A stretch of DNA of 64,000 nucleotides from Verrucomicrobiia bacterium (lineage in GTDB: Bacteria > Verrucomicrobiota > Verrucomicrobiia > Palsa-1439): assembly GCA_022072455.1 (NCBI GenBank), contig JAJVHY010000024.1, forward strand, positions 83,804-147,803, given 5' to 3'. This document shows, one piece after another, positions 1-10,062 of this stretch (positions are counted from its first letter, which is position 1; each line of letters begins with the position of its first letter). Below the pieces are notes generated by a model that did not search any database, had not been told where the DNA came from, and saw nothing but the letters and a program-made list of their open reading frames with translations. The position numbers and the translations under genes are program-made.

Positions 1-1
1 G

Positions 2-1093
2 TGCGGGGAATCGACTGGGTTCGGCTGGCAGTGGTTCCGGGTGAATTGGTGGTTGATGCTAACGAAACTCACGGGGCCCGGGTTGTTTTTCGTATTCCCG
101 CTGAGTGTGGCCGGGCTCGGGTACTTGGTGACCCACGACCGGCCGCGGGCAATGCTGCTGGGGTTGTGGATTGTGCCGCCCTGGTTGTTGTACACGGCGT
201 ACTATTGGGCGCCGGATTGGGATTGGACCGTGCCGGTGTATCTGCGGTTTTTCATGAGTTTGTTCCCGGCGTTGATCATCTGTGCGTTGATCCTTCTACT
301 GGAAGTAGTCAAGCCGAAGCCGGCCTGGTCGGTTGGGGTCGGGGTGTTCGTGGCGATGACGGCGACGTTCAATTTGCGGACGGCGGTGGGGGAATTGGGC
401 AAGTGGTCCGAGAAACTGCAGGGGATCCAGACGATGGGTGAGCGGGTGCGCCGGCACGTGCCCGATGGCGCGATTCTGGTGTCGAGCGCCGATGTCCTCA
501 ATAGCCTCGAATTTGTGGGGAACTATGAACTGTATTCCGTGCAGACGTTTGACCGGAATTTGCTCACCTGGCGCACGGGGACGTTGACGAAGCCGGGGCC
601 GCATCCGTTTCAGGCGCGGAAAGCCCAGTACTTGGTGGACACGCTCGGCCATTTGAGCAATCGGCAATTGGCCGCGTTGCAGCAGTCGCTTCTCGCCAGC
701 AACTTGGCGGCGGGACGGGAGATCGCGGTGGTCACGACGCCGGAAGGGTTACGGCAGTTGCGGGGACGGATGGGGGAGGCGTTTCGCTACCATTCGCTGA
801 CCGAGTGGTATCAAGTCGCCTTCGGCAAGAACGGGGAAATGCGGCCGACGGCGGTCGCGCTATACCGACTGGAGCCGCGGGGTTCACATAGGCCGGCCCC
901 GGAAAGTCGCGCGGCCTTGGAAGAGCAGGTGGATTGGCTACAGTTTCGCGTCCAAATGCTCCGCGAAGAGTATGACGACAAATATCCCGGCGCTCGCCAG
1001 AAGTGGGAAGTGGTCATCTCCGGCGAGCAACAACTGCGGGAACTGTGTGTCAAGACCCAGCAGTTAAATGCGCGCCAGCCAGAATCGAGATAG
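2..1093 (+). CDS. C-terminal part of a multi-TM membrane protein (glycosyltransferase/ArnT-like family suspected), truncated at window start
   Basis: Frame open to window edge; hydrophobic segments LFFVFPLSVAGLGYLVTH and FFMSLFPALIICALILLLE followed by soluble C-terminal domain. Confidence 0.5.
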   Translation, partial: CGESTGFGWQWFRVNWWLMLTKLTGPGLFFVFPLSVAGLGYLVTHDRPRAMLLGLWIVPPWLLYTAYYWAPDWDWTVPVYLRFFMSLFPALIICALILLLEVVKPKPAWSVGVGVFVAMTATFNLRTAVGELGKWSEKLQGIQTMGERVRRHVPDGAILVSSADVLNSLEFVGNYELYSVQTFDRNLLTWRTGTLTKPGPHPFQARKAQYLVDTLGHLSNRQLAALQQSLLASNLAAGREIAVVTTPEGLRQLRGRMGEAFRYHSLTEWYQVAFGKNGEMRPTAVALYRLEPRGSHRPAPESRAALEEQVDWLQFRVQMLREEYDDKYPGARQKWEVVISGEQQLRELCVKTQQLNARQPESR

Positions 1094-1122
1094 CACGGCG
1101 GCCATTAGCACCAATCCCTAAA

Positions 1123-1201
1123 CTCGTGGGAGCGGCGTCACTTCCGCGACCGGCAACGATTTTCAGCAGCACCGGTCGCGGCGGGACGTCGCTCCCACGA
1201 G
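1123..1201. repeat. Long imperfect inverted repeat (REP/MITE-like or bidirectional terminator) between convergent genes
   Basis: CTCGTGGGAGCGGCGTC (1123-1139) vs GACGTCGCTCCCACGAG (1185-1201), 16/17 complementary; inner arms CCGCGACCGG (1144-1153) / CCGGTCGCGG (1172-1181) perfect. Confidence 0.8.
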
Positions 1202-1241
1202 GAATTCCTCCGCCAACCCCCGGTGGTTTTGGGATGGGTTC

Positions 1242-4200
1242 TTACTTGAACGGGAATTCGTCTTTCAAGACGACTTGACGGATCGGGGAGGGTTTGGATT
1301 CCTTGCCGTTGGCATCCACGTAGGTAACGAAGAAGTACAGCGGGGTGGCCGGCTTCAGGCCGTCGAATAACAATTGATTGGGCGATTTAATCAGGGCAAC
1401 TCGCCGGTGTTTGGAGTTTTTGTCCACGCCCAAGGGTAGTGCGCCGCGTCCGTCCGAGTACACGGCGACGTAGCCTTTGTAGCTTGTCGCTCCTTCGACC
1501 GGGGTGATGTCAATGAGCAGTCGGTTGCCTTCGTACTGGGGTTCGTCGGTGGGCGACAGTTTCGCGATGGTCGGAGCGGTGCCGACGCCTTGTTCCTGCA
1601 AAACTGCGTGCGGATTGGGCAGTGGCGCAAGTTCGCCTTTCAGCAACACATCCGCGGCGGCCATCTGCACTTTGACTGGAGTGTCGGTCATGTCTTCGGG
1701 GCGGGCGTATTCAACGGTGAGATCGTCCAACTCGATGGCGAGATCGATGACCGGCAGCATTTGATCCACGTAAATCATCTGCGGACGCATCTCGATCATG
1801 ATTTTAGTGATCTTCACCGGCAAGTCCACGATGCCCTCGGCATCGGCACCCCACCAGACGGTATCGGCTTCGCGGAAGTTGTCGCCGGGGGCGTTGCCGG
1901 GGAGTGGGAAACGGAGGTACCGCCAGCCGTCGTGATTAACGGACGACCATGAATGAATGTCGTCGCAGTTCCATGCATCTTTTGTCCCGCAACTGAGCCA
2001 TCTCTCGCCTTTGGCGTCGGTAATCTCGTAGATGAACCGGTTCCATGCCGACCGGCCGTTGACCCACAGGCCAAGCGCGCAGCCTTTGCCAGGGATCGCG
2101 ATGGGCTGGGGCGGCGTGTAGACGCCGTAGAAGCCGACCATCGGTTTTTTCTGATCGGGCTTGGTCAACTCGACGCGGAAAACAATTGAATTGCGGGTCG
2201 CGTTACGGGTGCGCTCGGCGCGCATCTGCCCGGGTTCGCGGGGCATGTCCCAATGGTTGTTCTGGTAGCGCTCGAAGATGCCGGCATCGTACGTCCAGTC
2301 GGTGGACTCGAAATCCTCCAGCAATTTCCGATGGACGGCCGGCGCTTCGGTATAGGTGGGTTCGCCAACAGCGGCGGATTGGATCGTGCCGTTGCGGACG
2401 ACGATCCACTGAGGCGTCGGCGAAAGTGTCACGGTGGCTTGCCGGTCTTTGATATCGACCGGGTGGGCGTTGCCGTTTTGGTCGTACCGGGTGGCGGTGC
2501 CGTCGAGTGTCAACGTGAGCGGACGGGTGCCGCGGAAGGTCCAGACGGCGTAGACCAACCGGTTCGTGTCTTTGAAGCGGACACAGTACGCGCTGCGCGA
2601 GCCGGTCTCCAACCAGCCGTCGTACTTGGCGAGGTCGAGCACTTGAGACATGGTCGCGTAGGCGGCGGCGGCGGGTTTGGGATTCGCTTCTGGTTCGCGG
2701 TCAAACACGCCCGCCCGGCCGTAGTGTGACGATCCCCAGCCGTCCCCGGAGGTTTGGTCGGACCAAGTGCGGAGGAATTTAGTGGTTCCCAACGACAGCG
2801 ATAACACGGCGGTGCGAACGATGCTGTTGGCCTGTTCCTGTTCTGTCAGTGCGAGCGGGCCGCTGGGCGGGAAATAACTTTCGAGGTGGACGATTTCTTT
2901 TTTTCCGAGCAGCCCTTTTTCCTTGAGTTGGTGGTTGAGGAAATACAACAAGCTCGGCTCCGTGGCGCGCGGCTGGCGTTCCGGCATGCGCTCGAACTGC
3001 GGCAAGTCCATGCCGAATCCGTCGAACAAATCGTTGTCCCAATCCGGGAGCATGAAGAATGGTTGCGCGAAGTTGCCGGCCCCGTGGCCGAAGAGGAATT
3101 TTAGTTTTGGCGCGTGTTGGCGGACGCCGGCGACGGCGGCCTTGGCAGTCTGCCAATGTTCGCGGATGCGTTTGGTTTCGCGTTCATCCAATTCAAACCA
3201 CGGTTGTCCCATCGCCCAAGGGGACAGGCCGTGCGTGACACGCAACGAGATCGCATTTTCGGCGAAGACGTTGACGTATTGGAGGTCGGGATGCTCCCGG
3301 AGTTGTTCGGCGGCTTCTTTGCCTTTGCGGTCCGCATAGGCTCGGACTTGATCGGGATCGGGTGTGACGGCGCTGCTCCACGCCGGTAAGTTCCTTCCTT
3401 CGAGCCGGTAATGTTCGGGGGCAATGCCATATTTCTGGCGGAGCGGAGCGAGGCTGACGGCTGGTTCTTTAGGGTTGGGCCGGTCGTCCAATTGGAACGA
3501 GTTGATGGCGCCGAGGGCCTTGAGATTTCGGAGATTATCTTCCGTGGTCGGGTGGGTCTTGTGAGTGCCGTTCCAAGACCACAGCCCCCACGGACTGTTG
3601 ACCGGTGTTGCTTGGCGTGTATTCGGTGGCAAACGCAGGAATGTGCCGGTGCGCGATTGCTGGAAGTCGCCGGCCTTGACCGTCGTTTGCACTGTGTACA
3701 AGCCGTAGGCTGGCGCGGGTGGTTGAATGCTGATGGTTTGTTTGGGCGAATTGGCGGCAAGGGTGACGCGTTGGGGATGCACGGAGCTCTTGCCGGCGGG
3801 ATCGGTCACGGTGACTTGGATGTCCGCGTCCACCGGTCGGGCTGTGAGATTGCGGAGCAGGACGCGCCAGATTGGTTTTTCGGGATCTTGATACAAATTG
3901 GCTTTTTGTGTGCCGGTGCCGCGCGCCCAGACCGGCGCCTCTTCAAGCGTCAGTCCGTAGACCCGAACGCTGCTGGGCAAGCCACCGGGAAATGAGCCAT
4001 AATACGCCGGATCCGGATGGCCCCGGTAGGGGTAAATCTCTTTGGTGATTTCGAGACAATCCATCGGATCAGCTGCGAGCGCGGCGGCATCGAGTTCGAC
4101 CGGGATCAACCAGAGCGAATTGCCGGCGCGGAGTCCAACCCGGCGCGCCTGACCAGGAGCGGAAGTGGCTTTGTATTCGGGGACCGACGTGACAGCGTCC

Positions 4201-5276
4201 ACAGCCCAGCAAGTTTTCGGCGTGTAAAAGCGCACCGTCAACACCGGCGCGGAATTCGGTTCGCCGTCGGCCGCCGCCAAGACCCACGCGCGCCGATACG
4301 TCCGTTTGGGCACGCGCATCGTGAAACGGGTCATTTCGATCTCTTCCGGTGGGGCGACGCTTTCGCGGGCGTCGCCCTCGCGGAACGTTCCCATGCGGAT
4401 GGTGCTGACGCTGGCGCCGACATCGAGGTGATCCTCGCCTTTGAAGCCGGCTGAAGCGATGATGGGCACGCCATGAATCGGTGCGATCTGGCCGCGTTGC
4501 GCCGGCCAAGCCGCGGGGCCGGTCGCGTTGTAGAAGTCATCGAGCGGGACTGGCACGAACGACGCGGCAAACTCTTCGAGCGGGCGGGCGCGCAGGCTCA
4601 ACAACCGGGCGTCATCCGTCAAAGTCAGGCTGGCGCGGCCGGTCGAACTGGCCGGCGGATAATCGCCGACGAGCCGGCCATTGACGTAGAATCGGGTGCT
4701 GTCGGCGCGAAGTTCGAGGCGCAACCGGTGGAAGCGCAGATGGGCGAGGGGCAGTTGCTGCACAGTGCGTTCGAGGACGAGCCGGACGTTGTCGTCCATC
4801 AGCGGTGAGATACTGGCGAGGGTGTAGCGCGGTTTGAAAGTGATGGGCCGGCTTTCGGTCCGGGAACTGACGGTAACCATATAGCCGTGGTCGTCGCGTG
4901 GCCGGCCGCGCTGGAATGTCAGGGTATGTGCGTTGGTGGAATCCGATTCGATAAAGCTGAGGATGGCCTTGGCGCGTGGGATGGTTTTTTCCAACGTGGA
5001 AGTTTGCAGCGGCAAGCGGACTTCCGCTTCAATGACCGCCGGAATCCGGAGGGGTTCCGGCAGGATAAATTCGAGTTTCTGATCCTTGCCGCGGACGGGC
5101 CGCATTTGCAATGTCGCGGCGTTGGCCACTGTGTCGGTGACGATTTGCGCGCGTGCCGCGTCAAAATGCCAGGAGCCGGCGACCGGCTCGGGACTTATGG
5201 TCAATACTGATTCCGCGAAAATTGCGAGCGAGGGGGAAATGAAAATGGCAATGAGCAGCAACCGGAAATTTTTCAT
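1242..5276 (-). CDS. Large secreted protein, glycoside-hydrolase-like, with C-terminal fibronectin-III-like segment
   Basis: 1344 aa ORF, N-terminal signal peptide MKNFRLLLIAIFISPSLAIFAES; C-terminal ITPVEGATSYKGYVAVYSDG...LKPATPLYFFVTYVDANGKESKPS resembles FN3. Confidence 0.6.
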   Translation of the reverse strand: MKNFRLLLIAIFISPSLAIFAESVLTISPEPVAGSWHFDAARAQIVTDTVANAATLQMRPVRGKDQKLEFILPEPLRIPAVIEAEVRLPLQTSTLEKTIPRAKAILSFIESDSTNAHTLTFQRGRPRDDHGYMVTVSSRTESRPITFKPRYTLASISPLMDDNVRLVLERTVQQLPLAHLRFHRLRLELRADSTRFYVNGRLVGDYPPASSTGRASLTLTDDARLLSLRARPLEEFAASFVPVPLDDFYNATGPAAWPAQRGQIAPIHGVPIIASAGFKGEDHLDVGASVSTIRMGTFREGDARESVAPPEEIEMTRFTMRVPKRTYRRAWVLAAADGEPNSAPVLTVRFYTPKTCWAVDAVTSVPEYKATSAPGQARRVGLRAGNSLWLIPVELDAAALAADPMDCLEITKEIYPYRGHPDPAYYGSFPGGLPSSVRVYGLTLEEAPVWARGTGTQKANLYQDPEKPIWRVLLRNLTARPVDADIQVTVTDPAGKSSVHPQRVTLAANSPKQTISIQPPAPAYGLYTVQTTVKAGDFQQSRTGTFLRLPPNTRQATPVNSPWGLWSWNGTHKTHPTTEDNLRNLKALGAINSFQLDDRPNPKEPAVSLAPLRQKYGIAPEHYRLEGRNLPAWSSAVTPDPDQVRAYADRKGKEAAEQLREHPDLQYVNVFAENAISLRVTHGLSPWAMGQPWFELDERETKRIREHWQTAKAAVAGVRQHAPKLKFLFGHGAGNFAQPFFMLPDWDNDLFDGFGMDLPQFERMPERQPRATEPSLLYFLNHQLKEKGLLGKKEIVHLESYFPPSGPLALTEQEQANSIVRTAVLSLSLGTTKFLRTWSDQTSGDGWGSSHYGRAGVFDREPEANPKPAAAAYATMSQVLDLAKYDGWLETGSRSAYCVRFKDTNRLVYAVWTFRGTRPLTLTLDGTATRYDQNGNAHPVDIKDRQATVTLSPTPQWIVVRNGTIQSAAVGEPTYTEAPAVHRKLLEDFESTDWTYDAGIFERYQNNHWDMPREPGQMRAERTRNATRNSIVFRVELTKPDQKKPMVGFYGVYTPPQPIAIPGKGCALGLWVNGRSAWNRFIYEITDAKGERWLSCGTKDAWNCDDIHSWSSVNHDGWRYLRFPLPGNAPGDNFREADTVWWGADAEGIVDLPVKITKIMIEMRPQMIYVDQMLPVIDLAIELDDLTVEYARPEDMTDTPVKVQMAAADVLLKGELAPLPNPHAVLQEQGVGTAPTIAKLSPTDEPQYEGNRLLIDITPVEGATSYKGYVAVYSDGRGALPLGVDKNSKHRRVALIKSPNQLLFDGLKPATPLYFFVTYVDANGKESKPSPIRQVVLKDEFPFK

Positions 5277-5324
5277 AAGGTAATATAATAACGTTGTGAT
5301 TACTAATTGCTATGCATTTAACCG

Positions 5325-5978
5325 GTGCGAAATTACCAAAAATTGCACTCCGCCATCTGTCGCAGTATTCTATTCCGCATGTGGCGGCACCTACTGATAT
5401 TGATCGTTGGTTTGAATTGGGGGACAAATGGTATGAGCGACACGAACGAAGTCATCACACTTGGCGGCGGTTGTTTTTGGTGCACCGACGCCATCTTTGA
5501 ACAACTCCAAGGCGTGGTGAAAGTCGAGTCCGGCTACTCTGGCGGTACCGTGCCGAACCCGACCTACCGGCAAGTATGCGGCGGGGATACCGGCCATGCT
5601 GAGGTCAGCCAGATCACGTTCGACCCGAAAGTCATTTCGCTGCGGGAAATTCTTGAGGTGTTTTTTACCGTTCACAATCCGACAACCCTGAACCGGCAAG
5701 GCAACGATGTCGGCCCCCAATACCGGTCTGTCATTTTCTACCGGAACGACGCGCAAAAAGTCACGGCGGAGGAAGTCATCAAGGCCATTTCCGCTGCGAA
5801 GATTTGGGACGGCAAGATTGTGACGGAGGTGACGGCGTTCAAAGCGTTCTACAAAGCTGAGGACTACCATCAAGGCTATTACCGGCTGAATGGCCGGCAA
5901 CCCTATTGTCAGGCGGTCATTGCGCCGAAAGTGAGCAAATTCCGCGAGAAATACCGGATGAAACTCAAAGCCGAATAG
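5325..5978 (+). CDS. msrA: Peptide-methionine (S)-S-oxide reductase MsrA
   Basis: GGGCFWCTDAIFEQLQGVVKVESGYSGG active-site motif and HNPTTLNRQGNDVGPQYRS. Confidence 0.95.
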   Translation: MRNYQKLHSAICRSILFRMWRHLLILIVGLNWGTNGMSDTNEVITLGGGCFWCTDAIFEQLQGVVKVESGYSGGTVPNPTYRQVCGGDTGHAEVSQITFDPKVISLREILEVFFTVHNPTTLNRQGNDVGPQYRSVIFYRNDAQKVTAEEVIKAISAAKIWDGKIVTEVTAFKAFYKAEDYHQGYYRLNGRQPYCQAVIAPKVSKFREKYRMKLKAE

Positions 5979-5987
5979 CGTGACGCA

Positions 5988-7016
5988 ATGCTTCTTGATC
6001 TAGCTCATCGTTCCTTGACGCTGCCAACCGCACCGTATCACGAACACGCAGTCCGCGATTTCGTCGAGGCGTTTGCCCGGCAACTGGGCTTGCCGCCGGA
6101 GCGCGACGCCGCCGGTAACGTGATTGTGAAATACCGGCGGGGGATGACCGGGACGCCGTTGGTTTTTGTGGCGCATATGGATCATCCCGGGTTTGTCGCA
6201 CTCGGCGGGCGGCGCGCTGAGTTTCTCGGTGGGGTGCCGAAAGAATGGTTTCCCGGCGCGCGGGTCAAATTTGGCACGGTGCGGACCCATGTTCGCCGGG
6301 TCGCGTCGGGATGGCCGAAACGGAAGGTGGTGGAACTGGCGAACGCGGTGCCGTGCGGCGAATTGGGGATGTGGGATGTGCCGCGGTGCCATGTGCGCGC
6401 CGGCAAACTGCACGCGTTGGCGATTGACGATGTATTGAGTGTGGCGGTGATACTGGCGACACTGGCCGAGGTGAAACGCCGGCAACTGACCACGCACGTA
6501 TGGGGCGTGTTCACGCGGGCGGAGGAGGTCGGATTTCACGGTGCAATCGAGATCGCCAAAGCCGGCAAGATCCCGCGGGGGGCGGTGATTGTGTCGCTCG
6601 AGATGAGCCGGGCGCGGCCGTGGGCCAAAATCGGGAACGGGCCGGTGGTGCGTGTGGGTGATCGGTTGACGACATTCGATGCGGCGGGGGTGTATTTTTT
6701 GCAGGAAGTGGCCCGGCGGTCAGCGCTTCCGGTGCAACGTTGTCTAATGGACGGTGGTGCTTGTGAAGCGACGGCGTTCAATGGATTGGGATATCGCGCT
6801 TGCGGTTTGTGTCTGCCCTTGGGTAATTATCACAACATCGGGGCGAAACGGCAGATTCGGGCCGAGTACGTCAGTCTGCGCGATTTGGTTGGGTTGGGAA
6901 AGTTGACGGTCGCTGCCGCTCGGGAGTGGCGGAATTATCCCGTCATTGTCGCTAGTCTGCGGAAAACGGTGGAGCGGATCCGGGCGAATTTGACCCGCGA
7001 GTTGAAGAACATATGA
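5988..7016 (+). CDS. M42/M20-like metallo-aminopeptidase
   Basis: FVAHMDHPGFVALGG, AIDDVLSVAVILA, TRAEEVGFHGA and MDGGACEATAFNGLGY motifs. Confidence 0.75.
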   Translation: MLLDLAHRSLTLPTAPYHEHAVRDFVEAFARQLGLPPERDAAGNVIVKYRRGMTGTPLVFVAHMDHPGFVALGGRRAEFLGGVPKEWFPGARVKFGTVRTHVRRVASGWPKRKVVELANAVPCGELGMWDVPRCHVRAGKLHALAIDDVLSVAVILATLAEVKRRQLTTHVWGVFTRAEEVGFHGAIEIAKAGKIPRGAVIVSLEMSRARPWAKIGNGPVVRVGDRLTTFDAAGVYFLQEVARRSALPVQRCLMDGGACEATAFNGLGYRACGLCLPLGNYHNIGAKRQIRAEYVSLRDLVGLGKLTVAAAREWRNYPVIVASLRKTVERIRANLTRELKNI

Positions 7017-8101
7017 AACGATTCATGATCAGTATGATCGGCGCCGGCTGGTTGGGGTTGGCCGGAATTACGGGGGCCGATGAGGCACCGGCATTCGATC
7101 CGAACGAGCAGTTCATGCTTGGAGTGCGGGCGATTCAGGAGCGCAAGTTTGCAAGCGCCGCGGAATGTTTTGAGCGCGCGGTGAAAGCCCAGCCGGTGTT
7201 TCCCGATGCGTATAATAATTGGGGCATCGCGCTCGTGCAGATGGGCCGGCAGACGGTGGCGCTTGACCAGCAACTGTTGTTGTATCAGCAGGCCGCCGAC
7301 AAATTCAGCAAGGCCGCCGACCAAAATCCGAAGGAACGGTTGACGTTTTTGTTATGGAGTGAAGTGTTGGTGTTGATCGGTGACATGCCGGTGGATGGTC
7401 GGGTGCGACTAGGCTGTTATCAGGGCGCGGTGGACAAGTGTAAACGGGCGGCAGCACTGGCGCCGACCGAGTGGGAGACCTACAACAAGTGGGGCGCAAT
7501 TCTTTCCAACAAGCTGCCCGACTTTGCGACGGATGACAAGACGCGGGTCCAACTGTACCGGGAAGCGGCGGAGTTGTTCGCGAAGGCTGCGAAAAATGCG
7601 CGCTTCAGCAGCGAGGTGGCGCCGTTGTACACGAACTGGGGCAGCGCATTGGTGCGGGCGGCCCGGCTGGCGATCAACCCGGACGACAAAGTCAAAATGC
7701 TGACGGACGCCTGTGAAAAATTTGAGCGCGCCGCCAAAATGATTCCCGGCGCGGCGGCGTCCTATCTGATGTGGGGGAATGCGTTGATTGAACGCGGCAA
7801 GTTGACGCGGATGCGCAGTGATTATCGAGATGCGATTGACCGGCTCAACACCTGCATTTCGCTAAACCCGAAGGAGAACGCCGCGTACTACAATCTGGCC
7901 CGGGTTTACGCGGTGCAAGGCAACAACGTGCTCGCGAAGGAGACGCTTAAAAAACTGGCGACCCGCGACCCGCAACGGGTGATGCTGATTGAAGCAGCGC
8001 GTGATCCGGATTTTGCTGGGATGGGGAAAGACGCGGAGTTTATCGAGTTGGTCAATCCCGGCGGCACCGCCGGTTTTCCTGGTACGGCGCCGCGGCGGTA
8101 G
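7013..8101 (+). CDS. TPR-repeat protein, probably secreted/periplasmic
   Basis: Repeated AYNNWGIAL/ETYNKWGAIL/PLYTNWGSAL TPR-like units after an N-terminal hydrophobic segment; overlaps previous stop. Confidence 0.65.
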   Translation: MKRFMISMIGAGWLGLAGITGADEAPAFDPNEQFMLGVRAIQERKFASAAECFERAVKAQPVFPDAYNNWGIALVQMGRQTVALDQQLLLYQQAADKFSKAADQNPKERLTFLLWSEVLVLIGDMPVDGRVRLGCYQGAVDKCKRAAALAPTEWETYNKWGAILSNKLPDFATDDKTRVQLYREAAELFAKAAKNARFSSEVAPLYTNWGSALVRAARLAINPDDKVKMLTDACEKFERAAKMIPGAAASYLMWGNALIERGKLTRMRSDYRDAIDRLNTCISLNPKENAAYYNLARVYAVQGNNVLAKETLKKLATRDPQRVMLIEAARDPDFAGMGKDAEFIELVNPGGTAGFPGTAPRR

Positions 8102-8155
8102 TCTTTGCGGTTGCCAAATGGAACGAATTGGTTATAGTCACGCCGCTTTGCCGGA

Positions 8156-8233
8156 GACCCCATCGTCTAGCCTGGTCTAGGACATCGCCCTTTCACGGCG
8201 GTAACGCGGGTTCGAATCCCGCTGGGGTCGCCA
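8156..8233 (+). tRNA. tRNA-Glu (UUC)
   Basis: Acceptor GACCCCA/TGGGGTC, anticodon loop CTTTCAC, T-arm GGGTTCGAATCCC, encoded CCA. Confidence 0.95.
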
Positions 8234-8349
8234 TCTCAATTTTCCTCTGCAAAATTGCATTCATCAAAGCGCTGCTTTTTTAAGTCATAACGTCTGTCCA
8301 TGACAACTTTGGTTGGATTCAAAAGAGACGCACTTCGCAAGCGGGATGG

Positions 8350-10062
8350 TTAGTGACCATCGCCGGTCACACGGAGGACTTCATCAAGGGAGGTCAGGCC
8401 GGCTTTGGCTTTGGCAAAACCAGCACGGGTGAGGGTGCGCATGCCCTCACGGAGGGCGAGGTCTTTGATGACCTTCGCGCTGGAGTCGAGGAGGATTTGT
8501 TCGCGGAGTGCTTCAGAAATCGAGAGAATTTCGAGGATGGCCAATCGGCCGAGGAATCCGGTTTCTTTGCAGCGGCCACAGCCCCGGCCTCGATAGAATT
8601 GCTGGCCGTCAACTTCTTCGGGCTTGAGTCCGAGCCGGTGGATGACATCGGCGGGAACTTGGAAGGATTCTTTGCAGTGGGGACAGATTTTGCGCATCAA
8701 ACGCTGGGCGCAGATGAGGAGAACGGAGGAACTGATCAGGAATGGTTCGATGCCCATGTCCACCATGCGCGCGATGGCCCCGGGGGCGTCGTTGGTATGG
8801 AGTGTGGAGAGCACAAGGTGGCCGGTAAGCGCGGCTTTGACGGCGATGTCGGCGGTTTCGGAGTCGCGGATTTCACCGACCATGACGACATCGGGGTCTT
8901 GCCGGAGGATGGAGCGGAGGGCGTCGGCGAAGGTCAGGCCGATGTCGGGTTTGACCTGAACTTGGTTGACACCCATCATCTGGTATTCGACCGGGTCTTC
9001 GACGGTGACGATGTTTAGGTCGGGGGTGTTGAGCTGGGTGAGGACGGCGTACAAGGTGGAGGTTTTGCCAGAGCCGGTCGGGCCGGTCATGAGGATCATG
9101 CCGTGGGGCGCGTCAATGGCGCGCTTGAATTTCATCAAGTCGTCTGGTTCCAAGCCAAGTTGGTCAAGATTGGGAACGAGGTTGCCTTTGTCGAGGACGC
9201 GCATGACGATTTTTTCGCCATGGACAGTCGGTAAGATCGAGATACGCAAGTCCACGTCGCGCCCAGCCAGTTTGATACGGAAGCGACCATCCTGCGGCAG
9301 TCGCCGTTCGGCGATGTCGAGGCTGGCCATGATTTTGATGCGCGAGGAGAGAGCGGATTGGAGCGACTTCGGAGGCGCGGTGGAATCGTAGAGGACGCCG
9401 TCAATGCGGTAACGCAGACGGAGCGCTTTTTCAAACGGTTCCAGATGGATGTCGCTGGCCCGGTCTTTGATTGCCTGCATGAGGACGAGGTTGACGAGTT
9501 TGATGACCGGGCCTTCTTCACTGCTTTCGACTAGCTTATCGAGGTTGACCTCTTCGGCTTTATCTTCCTGAAGCTCGACTTCACTGGTGTCAACATCCTT
9601 CAGGATTTCTTCCATGCCGCCGGTCACGGCGTTGTTGGCGTTGTTGTGGAAGTCAACGATCGCCTTTTCTGTCGTGATCAGGGGCACGATTTCGAGGTTG
9701 GGGCGGACCCGGCGAATATCGTCAAGGGCCAACACGTTGAGCGGGTCGGCCATCACGACGTAGAGCTTTTTGCCGAGCCGTGCCACCGGCACGAGCTTGT
9801 ACATCTGCGCCATGTCCTTGGGAATCAGTTCGGTGATGTCGGATGCCGGATGCATCTTGGTCAGGGTGATTGGTGGCGTGTTGAGGGTGCGGGCCATGGC
9901 GACCATCAGGTCGTTTTCGGTCACGAACTGACGTTCGGTCAGGAGCTTGAGGAGGCGGCCGCCTTGTTTTTTCTGGGTTTCCTGGGCTTCGCTTAACTGT
10001 TTTTGCGACAGCAGGCCGTCTGCGATCAGCAAGTCCGCGATGCGTTCACCGAAAGATTTCAT
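8350..10062 (-). CDS. Type II secretion/type IV pilus assembly ATPase (GspE/PilB family)
   Basis: GPTGSGKTSTLYAVL Walker A, VTVEDPVEYQMMGVNQVQV, LRQDPDVVMVGEIRDSETA, CPHCKESF...GRGCGRCKETGF zinc motif. Confidence 0.92.
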   Translation of the reverse strand: MKSFGERIADLLIADGLLSQKQLSEAQETQKKQGGRLLKLLTERQFVTENDLMVAMARTLNTPPITLTKMHPASDITELIPKDMAQMYKLVPVARLGKKLYVVMADPLNVLALDDIRRVRPNLEIVPLITTEKAIVDFHNNANNAVTGGMEEILKDVDTSEVELQEDKAEEVNLDKLVESSEEGPVIKLVNLVLMQAIKDRASDIHLEPFEKALRLRYRIDGVLYDSTAPPKSLQSALSSRIKIMASLDIAERRLPQDGRFRIKLAGRDVDLRISILPTVHGEKIVMRVLDKGNLVPNLDQLGLEPDDLMKFKRAIDAPHGMILMTGPTGSGKTSTLYAVLTQLNTPDLNIVTVEDPVEYQMMGVNQVQVKPDIGLTFADALRSILRQDPDVVMVGEIRDSETADIAVKAALTGHLVLSTLHTNDAPGAIARMVDMGIEPFLISSSVLLICAQRLMRKICPHCKESFQVPADVIHRLGLKPEEVDGQQFYRGRGCGRCKETGFLGRLAILEILSISEALREQILLDSSAKVIKDLALREGMRTLTRAGFAKAKAGLTSLDEVLRVTGDGH

